Source: Bacteroidota bacterium (GTDB lineage Bacteria; Bacteroidota; Ignavibacteria; Ignavibacteriales; Ignavibacteriaceae). From it: 35,372 bases of DNA. The notes below the pieces were generated by a model, which searched no databases, was not told the DNA's origin, and worked only from the letters and a program-made list of their open reading frames with translations. The stretch covers positions 1 through 35,372 of the forward strand of contig JAMCWE010000150.1 in the NCBI GenBank assembly GCA_023475265.1, given 5' to 3'. This document shows positions 23,344-30,669 of the stretch, one piece after another. Every line of letters begins with the position of its first letter. Position 1 is the first letter of the stretch. Both the position numbers and the translations under genes were made by a program.

Positions 23344-24444
23344 TTACCTTGATGCATTTAAAACTGATTCTGCATGAGTATCGCTGCAGCCGCGCAGTTC
23401 TGCCTTTGGAATTCTTCCATCAATCAAAAAATAAGTTCCTTTTCTTCCGCACTTACAATCATCAATACCTTTTATAGTTCCCAAATCTTCTGTTAATAAA
23501 GAATGACCAGGATAACTTTTTGGCAAAATGCTAATTGTCTGAACAACGCCGCTTTGACCAATAGGCAAAACGCTCCAGTCTTCAAAATTTCTGATTAGAA
23601 TTTCAGCAAAGTTTGGTGTGTGAAGAAATCCTTCTTCGCATTCCATAAAAATGCTGCCGACTTGTTCAACCATTCCATAAAAATTATAAATTCTTTTTAG
23701 CTTAAATTGATTGAACAATTCCTTTTTAAAAATTTCATTTGAGACAGCTTGTTCTTGAAGCTTCTTCCAGCCGCCGCTGTGAATTAGAATTGCAGAGCTG
23801 AGATCAATCACTTTATTTGTATCTTTTAACTTTTTAAAAAGATATTGCCATACCATAAAAGTAAAGCCAAAGATTAGGATCGATTCAGATTTATTTTTTT
23901 CTAAATAACTGATGAGTTCATCTACTTTCAGTTCCATATTCTCATCAAGAGCAAAGAAATGTTTACGACCGAAATTTGATAAACCAACAAGTCCAGCGCC
24001 ACGCGCGCTCAAAGAAGATTTATTTTTTATTGTGGCATCTGTGTCTATGATTATCATCGGCAGTCTTTTATTCCCGATGTAAGAAGTAATAATTGAAGCA
24101 AGCGCTTTTACTTGAAGCATCGAAGTTTCTTTGTTCAATGCAATTTTGGAAACTTGCTGTCCGGTGGTTCCGCTAGAAGTTAAAACTTTTAGAACTTCAG
24201 TGTCCGGGATGCTTTGAATTTTTTGGGATTTAAAAAGTCTTACCGGCAAATATGGGACATCTTCAATCTTCTGAAATTCATGCTCTGTGTTAATATCAAG
24301 ATTGTTTAAAATATTTTTATATGGGAGACAATTGGAGTAATGAAATTTTGTTAATTCAGACAATTCCGAAAGAAGTAGTGCGCGCTTTTTAGAATTATCA
24401 ATCGAGTATTCCGGCAGTTCAAATAATTCTTCAATTGCACTCAT
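23344..24444 (-). CDS. LuxE-type acyl-protein synthetase
   Basis: LuxE activates a carboxylic acid with ATP, takes the acyl group on its own cysteine and passes it to LuxC. The 366-residue protein shows the nucleotide motif LTSSGTTG (about 88-95), LIHSGGW (a conserved mid-region block), NFYGMVEQVG (acyl-adenylate site) and a C-terminal ELRGCSD. C353 lies 13 residues from the end, the place of the acylated cysteine in classical LuxE. A Cys pair (CKCGRKGTYF) precedes it. The start overlaps the preceding AMP-ligase gene by 14 bases. The substrate is unknown and need not be a long fatty acid. Confidence 0.92.
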   Translation of the reverse strand: MSAIEELFELPEYSIDNSKKRALLLSELSELTKFHYSNCLPYKNILNNLDINTEHEFQKIEDVPYLPVRLFKSQKIQSIPDTEVLKVLTSSGTTGQQVSKIALNKETSMLQVKALASIITSYIGNKRLPMIIIDTDATIKNKSSLSARGAGLVGLSNFGRKHFFALDENMELKVDELISYLEKNKSESILIFGFTFMVWQYLFKKLKDTNKVIDLSSAILIHSGGWKKLQEQAVSNEIFKKELFNQFKLKRIYNFYGMVEQVGSIFMECEEGFLHTPNFAEILIRNFEDWSVLPIGQSGVVQTISILPKSYPGHSLLTEDLGTIKGIDDCKCGRKGTYFLIDGRIPKAELRGCSDTHAESVLNASR

Positions 24445-25873
24445 TATACTGCATCTCTTGAATTAACTTGTAATCTTTTTTACCGGAAGAAGTAACTGGA
24501 ATTGAGTCAACGCAATGAACTTTAATTACTGAATGATGAATTTTATAAATGTCAATAATTTTCTTTTTTGCAATTTCAGAAATATTATCTGAATGTGCTT
24601 GTAATAAAACTTTTAATGAATCATCATTTCCATAACAAGCTGCCGAACATGAGAATTGATTTTCTAACATCTTTTCCACTTCATCTAAATTTACTCTTAA
24701 TCCAAAAAGTTTAATAAAACGTTTTAACCTTCCGGTAATATAATAAAATCCGTCAGTATCTTTGTAAGCTAAATCTCCTGTGTGAAGAACTCCATTTAAT
24801 TCATCTCCTTTGGATAAATCTTCTCTGGATTCTGCATAGCCCATCATTACATTTTTTCCAAGATAAACTAATTCTCCTTGTTCGCGAGAAGCAGAAATTT
24901 CTTTTCCATCAGTAAGTATTTTTATTTCACCACCGGGAATTGCTATTCCAATTGAACCAATTTTGTTCCCGAGTTTTTCAAATGGTACATAAGAAATTCT
25001 TGCTGTTGCTTCTGTCTGTCCATACATTACAAAAAAAATAATTTTCTTACTGACTGATACTTCGTAAAAATATTTTACAAACTCTTCGCTTAATCTTCCG
25101 CCGGCTTGAGTCATTGTTTTTAAAGTTGGTAAATCCATTTTAGCGAATTTTAATCTTTGCAGCATCTGATAATTATATGGAACGCCGGAAAACGAAGTAC
25201 ATTTCTGCATATTGAAAGTATTCCAGAATTCTCTCATCACCATAGATTTATTTGAACAAAGTATTGTCGACCCTTTAAGCAAATGACTATTTATTACTGA
25301 TAAGCCAAAAGAATAGCTCATCGGCAAACTTGTAATAGGTTTTTCGTTCACACTAATTCTTAAATATTCAGCGATTGATTCAGAATTAGCTTGAATATTA
25401 TTATAAGAAAGTTTTACAAGTTTCGGGCTGCCGGTTGTTCCTGAAGTTGAAAGTAAAACTGCAAGATCTTGATGGGGGGAGTGATTTGCAGAAATATTTT
25501 TCGAAGTATAAATTGAAAATTCATTGTTGATTACAACCTTGTTGTAGCCAGATGTAATTTCTGAAATTTCATCAACACTAAAAATTATTTCCGGGTTGTA
25601 GATTGAAATTAATCTTTTCTTTAGTTCACTATCCATTCGCGAGTTTGCAAGAAATATTGCATTGCCTGAGCGAAGTGCCGATAAATAAAATATTATGCTT
25701 TTAGCAGAATTATCGCAAAAAGAAAATATTATTTTTTTTGAATCGAAGCGAAGTTTATCAACAATTTCATCACTTTCTCTTTTTAGTTCTCCATAAGAAT
25801 AAACTTTATTCGAATCATCATCAATTAATGCAACTGAATTAGGAGTAATATTTTCTAAATTCCAAAACATCAC
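24431..25873 (-). CDS. AMP-dependent acyl ligase (class I adenylate-forming)
   Basis: This 480-residue enzyme should adenylate a carboxylic acid and form a thioester, probably with the ACP encoded nearby or CoA. Core motifs are A3 STSGTTGSPK (142-151), A5 MYGQTEAT, A7 HTGDLAYKDTDG, A8 GRLKRFIKLFGLRV and A10 SSGKKDY with the catalytic lysine. It differs from the two DltA-like enzymes upstream (GTTG versus GSTG, no FCGE), so it handles a different substrate, possibly a fatty or aryl acid. Start is GTG 25873 or ATG 25870; both overlap the ketoreductase stop (GTGATG), implying translational coupling. It lies between FabG-like and LuxE genes. Confidence 0.9.
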   Translation of the reverse strand: MMFWNLENITPNSVALIDDDSNKVYSYGELKRESDEIVDKLRFDSKKIIFSFCDNSAKSIIFYLSALRSGNAIFLANSRMDSELKKRLISIYNPEIIFSVDEISEITSGYNKVVINNEFSIYTSKNISANHSPHQDLAVLLSTSGTTGSPKLVKLSYNNIQANSESIAEYLRISVNEKPITSLPMSYSFGLSVINSHLLKGSTILCSNKSMVMREFWNTFNMQKCTSFSGVPYNYQMLQRLKFAKMDLPTLKTMTQAGGRLSEEFVKYFYEVSVSKKIIFFVMYGQTEATARISYVPFEKLGNKIGSIGIAIPGGEIKILTDGKEISASREQGELVYLGKNVMMGYAESREDLSKGDELNGVLHTGDLAYKDTDGFYYITGRLKRFIKLFGLRVNLDEVEKMLENQFSCSAACYGNDDSLKVLLQAHSDNISEIAKKKIIDIYKIHHSVIKVHCVDSIPVTSSGKKDYKLIQEMQYNECN

Positions 25874-26628
25874 ATTATCATTCCGCCGTCGACGCCCAAA
25901 ACTTGTCCGGTTACATACGAAGATAGATCGGATGCAAAAAATAAAACTGCGTTAGCAACATCTTCCGGCTGACCAACTCTTTTCATTTTAATTGAACTTA
26001 ATCTTTCTTGATATTTTTCAGGCGAAAGTGATTTAATAAAATCTGTGTTTATAAAACCAGGGGCGATTGCATTTACCCTTATATTCATTGGTGCAAGCTC
26101 ACGTGCCGCTGAAAGTGTAATACCGATTACAGCTGCTTTACTTCCGCCATAAACAACCTGGCCTTCGTTTCCAACTTTACCAACTATCGAAGAAATATTA
26201 ATTATAGAGCCCGATTTATTTCGCATCATCAATCTTGCGGCTAATTGTAAATTATTAATTACTCCGGTTGTATTGGTATTGAATGTATTTTGGATGTCTT
26301 CTTTTTTAATCATGCCGACTAAATTATCTTCAAGCATTCCGGCATTATTAACAAGTATATCCAGCCTTTTATATTTTTTAAATATGGCGTTGTAGCAATT
26401 TTGAGTTGCTTCCAAATCACCGACATCAAATAAAAATCCATCAACATCAACATTGAATTCTTTTTTTAATTCTTCTTTCCGTTGATCGAGTAATTCCTGG
26501 CTGTGTACGCCATTTAGAATTACTGTTGCACCGAATTTAGTTAATAGTTTTGCTTCGGCCCAACCTTGTCCTCTTGTCGATCCGGTAATAAAAGCGATTT
26601 TACCTTCGAGATTAAAAATTGATGTCAT
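25870..26628 (-). CDS. FabG-like 3-oxoacyl-ACP reductase (SDR)
   Basis: This classical short-chain dehydrogenase of 252 residues has a cofactor loop TGSTRGQG (15-22), NNAG (94-97), an S147-Y160-K164 catalytic set in NISSIVG and VVYGGSK, and the C-terminal YVTGQVLGVDGG block typical of FabG. The likely reaction is NADPH reduction of a 3-oxoacyl (or similar keto) group on the cluster's ACP, but other ketone substrates are possible. Its start lies inside the ACP gene (17-base overlap) and its stop overlaps the ligase start. There is no ketosynthase in the window, so the keto group must come from elsewhere. Confidence 0.92.
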   Translation of the reverse strand: MTSIFNLEGKIAFITGSTRGQGWAEAKLLTKFGATVILNGVHSQELLDQRKEELKKEFNVDVDGFLFDVGDLEATQNCYNAIFKKYKRLDILVNNAGMLEDNLVGMIKKEDIQNTFNTNTTGVINNLQLAARLMMRNKSGSIINISSIVGKVGNEGQVVYGGSKAAVIGITLSAARELAPMNIRVNAIAPGFINTDFIKSLSPEKYQERLSSIKMKRVGQPEDVANAVLFFASDLSSYVTGQVLGVDGGMIM

Positions 26629-26848
26629 ATTTTTTTAGAATCTCCTTAGCTTTTTTAAAGCTGCTCATATCAATTACATCATCCGAATTAAGCATAATAT
26701 CAAATTCGGTTTCAATAGAAGCTACTAATGATAGATGAGCAATGGAATCCCAAGTTTCATTCCCATAGCTTAATTCATCTGTAATTTTTTCAGAGGGTAT
26801 TTCGAGAGCTTCCGAAAATGCTTTGATTAGTTTTTTTAGATTCTCCAT
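26612..26848 (-). CDS. free-standing acyl/peptidyl carrier protein
   Basis: The 78-residue acidic protein has the carrier-protein four-helix pattern, with the phosphopantetheine serine S35 in ETWDSIAHLSLV. Helix 2 begins SIAHLSLVASIETEFDI. It is small and lies between the GNATs and the thioester-handling enzymes, so it is the obvious carrier for the cluster. It starts inside the end of the upstream GNAT gene (59-base overlap) with its own GGAGA ribosome binding site five bases before the ATG. The motif W-DS-I is closer to carrier proteins of amino-acid or special acyl pathways than to the housekeeping DSLD AcpP. Confidence 0.92.
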   Translation of the reverse strand: MENLKKLIKAFSEALEIPSEKITDELSYGNETWDSIAHLSLVASIETEFDIMLNSDDVIDMSSFKKAKEILKKYDINF

Positions 26849-27560
26849 TTTTTCTCCACAAATTGGATTTTTTATTTTCTAACTTACTTAAATTTTCAAA
26901 CTTTTCCTTATCTAATTCCATTAATACTTTAGTACCATAAGGGAAAAATTTCAGAATATCTAAATTAGCTGTATGTTTTTCTTCAACAACTTGATATCCT
27001 AATTTAAGATGGGCATTAAAAGATTTGTAATTTTCCTTGAATAAAATACCCTGAACCTTTTCAAAATTATATTCCACTTTATTCCATAAAATATGTTCTC
27101 TAATTATATTGGTAAATACACCTTGTCTTCTATATGGTTCGCGTGTATAACCATGTTCTAATTGTAGTGTTTTAGATTTGCGGTTTAAAGATAAATCTTT
27201 TATAACTTTGGTATTTTTACTAATATCTTTCATTTTCGATTTATCCAAATATGGAAAAAGGACAGTAGCTTTTATGATTCCGCTAGGAGTTTCATCCGGA
27301 GCTTCAAACCAAGAACCTAGAGCTCCGATATATTCACCATCTTTTTCGGCAATTAGAAAACCTGAGAGATAATAATCATAGTTCGGAATATTTTGGAGTA
27401 AAACTATTTTCAATATTTCTTTAAATCGTACTTCGCTTAAGGCGAAAACATTGCATGAACTAATAATGCTGGAGTTGCTTTTTTCCGATTCAATTATTGT
27501 TTCAATTACAAAATCAAGATCATCGGCAGTTGCCTGTCTAATTGAAAGTCCTTCAATCAT
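26790..27560 (-). CDS. GNAT-fold acyltransferase, paralogue 1
   Basis: This 256-residue member of the cluster's GNAT family has the CoA/pantetheine loop EPYRRQGVF (141-149) and a motif-B-like NYKSFNAHLKLGY (177-189). The family marks are IRQAT (7-11), ISSCNVF with C36, and GSWFE (82-86). GNAT enzymes move an acyl group from CoA or ACP to an amine. It has the longest tail of the four, about 30 residues rich in K, S and N, coded in the 59 bases shared with the ACP gene. A good AGGAGT lies seven bases ahead of the ATG. It opens the tightly packed block ending in LuxC. Confidence 0.85.
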   Translation of the reverse strand: MIEGLSIRQATADDLDFVIETIIESEKSNSSIISSCNVFALSEVRFKEILKIVLLQNIPNYDYYLSGFLIAEKDGEYIGALGSWFEAPDETPSGIIKATVLFPYLDKSKMKDISKNTKVIKDLSLNRKSKTLQLEHGYTREPYRRQGVFTNIIREHILWNKVEYNFEKVQGILFKENYKSFNAHLKLGYQVVEEKHTANLDILKFFPYGTKVLMELDKEKFENLSKLENKKSNLWRKNGESKKTNQSIFGSSRNTL

Positions 27561-27869
27561 AACCGACTCCTATAATAATCAATTTGTTTTAGTATTTTAT
27601 TTTAAGCTATTAAGATGCACCGCTACAAATGGATTGGGAATTCTAAAATCAACTTTAGAAAATAACAATAAATAACTCTAATATTATTAGAACAAATATA
27701 TTGTTGTTTTTATTAAAATTTGTAAAAAAACTTACATTATATTAAATGTAATCTATTTGTTGATATGCGACACTTTAAATAATCTATTATCATCTTTTAA
27801 GTTAATTACATTAATTATGGTTATGCCTTTGAATGATAATAAAATTTAATAAGGTTAACTGGAGATTGG
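27561..27869. other. non-coding gap between GNAT paralogues 1 and 2
   Basis: This 309-bp AT-rich stretch contains the AGGAGT site of paralogue 1 at its left end. On the minus strand a TATATTTG box fits TAnnTTTG but has no TTG partner at 19-21 bases, so a promoter for the downstream block is possible but unproven. No gene or remnant was recognised. Confidence 0.35.
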
Positions 27870-28544
27870 CTAAAGTTTGGTTATGCTTTCTTGATCCAAT
27901 TCCATCAAAATTCTTGTATCATATGGAAAAAATTTTAGAATCTCAGGGTTATGAGTCCTCTTTTCACAAACAATTTTATACCCAAACTTTAGAAATGCGG
28001 AATAAGATTTATAATTACTTTTTAAAAGGATAGGTTGGACTTTGGTAAAAGAATATTTTTTTTTGTTTCTTTTAATATTTTCAGTGACCAAAAGATAGAA
28101 AATACCACAGCCTCTAAATTTTTCTCTCACATAAATATTTTCAATCTGGAGAGCACCAATTTCCCGGTTAAGTGTAAATTCCTTTATAATCTGAAGATTG
28201 TTTTTAATCTCATCTATTTTTTCATCTTTAATATAAGGGAATAACATTGTTGACTTAATAATTCCACTTTGCACTCCATCCGCGCCTTCCAACCATGACC
28301 CGCAAGCACCGACATATTCTCCATTCGTTTCAGCAATTACATAGCCAGATAAAAAATAATCATAATTTTCTATATTCTGATTAAGGATATCGAATAAAAT
28401 TTTTTTATACTCATCCGCATCAAATGCAAAAACATTACACAAACTAATCATATCTGTACTGCTCTTATCCGCTTCGATAATAGCTTCAATAACAAAATTA
28501 ATATCGTCTATCGTGGCTTGCCTAATTATCACTTCATTATTCAT
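27870..28544 (-). CDS. GNAT-fold acyltransferase, paralogue 2
   Basis: At 224 residues this is the shortest of the four and ends soon after MELDQESI, about where the conserved family core stops. It has IRQAT (7-11), ISLCNVF with C36, GSWLE (82-86), the loop REKFRGCGIF (140-149; RxxGCG instead of RRQG) and NYKSYSAFLKFGY near the C-terminus. It aligns without gaps to paralogue 1 over the first 150 residues. No ribosome binding site is visible; TACTAT ends five bases before the ATG, so leaderless expression is possible. It is flanked by non-coding gaps on both sides, unlike the overlapping genes downstream. Confidence 0.82.
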   Translation of the reverse strand: MNNEVIIRQATIDDINFVIEAIIEADKSSTDMISLCNVFAFDADEYKKILFDILNQNIENYDYFLSGYVIAETNGEYVGACGSWLEGADGVQSGIIKSTMLFPYIKDEKIDEIKNNLQIIKEFTLNREIGALQIENIYVREKFRGCGIFYLLVTENIKRNKKKYSFTKVQPILLKSNYKSYSAFLKFGYKIVCEKRTHNPEILKFFPYDTRILMELDQESITKL

Positions 28545-28654
28545 AATCTATAGTAATATATTAAAAATTAAATTGAAGATATTTTTTTAAGTACCCAAAA
28601 AGTTTTAAATATTCTAAGTGCATAGAGAATTTTAAAATAATGAGAGTATAATTT

Positions 28655-29380
28655 TTAGCTAGCAAGGGAATAATCATATGAATTAATAATTGTTAGATGT
28701 TCTTTCAAAAGATGCATTATGTTCTCTTTATTAAATTCCATGAGCACCTTAGTATTAAAAGGGAAGAAGTTAAATATTTCAGGATTGTCAACATTTCTTT
28801 CTTCAACAACTTGATAACCCACTTTAAGATTAGCATTATACGATTTATAATTCTGCTTAAATAATATTACTTGAGATAAATCGAATTTATATTTGTCAAA
28901 ATTACGTTTGATATTTTCTTTTACTAATTGTGTAAAGATTCCTTGACGTCGATATGGTTCACGAACATAACCATGTTCAAGTTGAAGTGTTCCTTTTTTT
29001 CTTGTGAATGTCAAATTTTTTATAATTTGTGTATTCTTACTGACTTCTTTTACTTTTGTTTTATCAAGATATGGGAACAAAACTGTCGCTTTTATTAAGC
29101 CGCTTGGAGTTCCGTCAATGCTTTCAAGCCATGATCCTGAAGCTCCGATATATTCATCTTTCAACTCGGCAACGAGAAAACCGGATAAAAAATAATCATA
29201 ATTTTCTATATCCTGCTGAAGAATATCTTTTAAGGCACTCCTAAACTTTTCTTCCGGTATGTTAAATACATTACATGAGCTTATTGTATTGGAACTGCTC
29301 TTTTCTGATTCGATTATTGCTTCAATTACGAAATCAATATCATTTGTAGTTGCTTGCCTAATCTGGATATCATCAATCAT
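28655..29380 (-). CDS. GNAT-fold acyltransferase, paralogue 3
   Basis: The 241-residue protein is the closest relative of paralogue 1: about 100 of the first 150 residues are the same by hand count, without gaps. It keeps IRQAT, ISSCNVF with C36, GSWLE (82-86), EPYRRQGIF (141-149) and NYKSYNANLKVGY. The C-terminal tail (about 22 residues after EFNKENI) is unrelated to that of paralogue 1. A CGGAGT site lies before the ATG. Retention of the intact CoA/pantetheine loop suggests an active enzyme. Acyl donor and acceptor are unknown; the local ACP is a candidate donor. Confidence 0.83.
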   Translation of the reverse strand: MIDDIQIRQATTNDIDFVIEAIIESEKSSSNTISSCNVFNIPEEKFRSALKDILQQDIENYDYFLSGFLVAELKDEYIGASGSWLESIDGTPSGLIKATVLFPYLDKTKVKEVSKNTQIIKNLTFTRKKGTLQLEHGYVREPYRRQGIFTQLVKENIKRNFDKYKFDLSQVILFKQNYKSYNANLKVGYQVVEERNVDNPEIFNFFPFNTKVLMEFNKENIMHLLKEHLTIINSYDYSLAS

Positions 29381-29949
29381 TTAGAACTCCGTTAGTTAAA
29401 TAAAACAATAATAATAAATACTCTTAAATCTAGTTGTTACATCTCTAATATTATACCAACCGATAATTATGTTTTTTTGAGAATTAATAAAGATATTGTA
29501 TCAATAAATTGTGTTTCAAATGAAGTCATTAAAAATATTTTGAGCCATATGGATATATATTCACTTTTAAGAAAAGTTTAGAATGTAAATTATAACTCGG
29601 AAGGAGAATAGGTTAAAAAGTGCGGGACAAATTATGTCTAGAAAACAGCAAGTGATGAAAAATTATATGTTAAATTTAAAAGCATTGAAAGTAAGATAAA
29701 AATTGAGAGATATAAATTTTTTAGTTATAGAAAGTATAGAAGTAAATAATCATGTTATTATATATTAGAAATGTCTACCTTTTTTCAACTCAATTATATT
29801 CGAAATACTAAGTGCGGATAATCCACTTTCTTAATCATTCATTAGTTCATCAAATTTAATAATAGAAACTGATTAAGATAAATGAAATATAATTCCACTC
29901 AATTTTATTATTTTACTAGATTATATTATCTATTATTTTAATAAGATTT
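29381..29949. other. 569-bp non-coding gap inside the cluster
   Basis: This is the largest gap in the minus-strand cluster, about 75-80% A+T by eye. I see no carrier-protein, GNAT or ligase remnant in any frame, only short chance frames such as one starting at 29634 on the plus strand. The CGGAGT ribosome binding site of paralogue 3 is at its left end. On the minus strand a TAAATTTG box exists, without a partner TTG. It may contain a promoter for the downstream genes or the scar of a lost gene. Confidence 0.35.
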
Positions 29950-30666
29950 TTATAAATAGGAACCGTTAATTATTAATTCTAAAGGAGTTTTAACTAATTC
30001 TTTTGCTTGTTCTTTATCCAATTCCATCAGTACTTTTGAATTGTATGAGAAAATTTTATAAATATCAGAATCTTCGTTTTTTCTTTCTGCTTTAACTTTA
30101 AATCCTAATTTTTCGAATGCTAAAAATGATTTATAATTATCTCTATATAAGATTGTTTGAACTTTAGCTTGGTGTCCTGAATTGAAATGTTTACGTATAC
30201 TTTCGACTATTAAAGTAGTAAATATTTTTTTTCTTCTTTGATTTTCAATTACATAGCCGTACTCAAATTGAATAACATTCTGTTCTCTATCTAATGATAA
30301 TGAATTTGCTAGATGCATATTTTCTTTAATATTATTTAGTCGTTCCCTATTGATAAAAGATAAAATTAAATTTGAACTTATAATATTGTTTGCGATTCCA
30401 TCAATACCTTCAACCCAAGAACACAAAGCACCAAATTTATTACTTTTGTTTTTTATTATTAGGAATCCTTTTAAGCTAAATTCATTATTCTCAAAACCTG
30501 ACAAGAGAATGTTTCTTAGCAACTCTTTGTATTCATCTTTGGTTAGTGAAAAAATATTACAAATGCTGATTTTATCAGTACTGCTTTTGTCAGCTTCAAT
30601 AATTGTCTCGATAATAAAATTTATATCCTCAAAAGTAGCTTGACGAATAGAAAGGTTTTCGATCAT
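29950..30666 (-). CDS. GNAT-fold protein, paralogue 4, with altered CoA loop
   Basis: This 238-residue family member aligns without gaps to the others over residues 1-150: IRQAT, ISICNIF with C36, CSWVE (82-86). The loop is ENQRRKKIF (141-149), so the glycine that contacts the pyrophosphate in RRQG is replaced by lysine. It is also the most divergent in residues 60-130. It may bind acyl groups differently, work on a carrier protein, or be a non-catalytic partner. Its start is three bases after the stop of the adenylating enzyme, with GAGGA inside that gene's last codons, so the two are translationally coupled. Confidence 0.8.
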   Translation of the reverse strand: MIENLSIRQATFEDINFIIETIIEADKSSTDKISICNIFSLTKDEYKELLRNILLSGFENNEFSLKGFLIIKNKSNKFGALCSWVEGIDGIANNIISSNLILSFINRERLNNIKENMHLANSLSLDREQNVIQFEYGYVIENQRRKKIFTTLIVESIRKHFNSGHQAKVQTILYRDNYKSFLAFEKLGFKVKAERKNEDSDIYKIFSYNSKVLMELDKEQAKELVKTPLELIINGSYL

Positions 30667-30669
30667 TCT

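Noticed and set aside
22099-24444. Bioluminescence (lux) operon
   Set aside because: LuxC and LuxE are present but there is no luciferase alpha/beta or LuxD acyltransferase; LuxC/LuxE pairs occur in non-luminous bacteria.
27833-28244. Two short plus-strand reading frames opposite GNAT paralogue 2
   Set aside because: They lie antisense to a clear paralogue-family gene and have no recognisable motif or ribosome binding site.
29634-29699. Small plus-strand frame in the 569-bp gap
   Set aside because: About 20 codons, low complexity, no family resemblance and no terminator; chance in AT-rich DNA.
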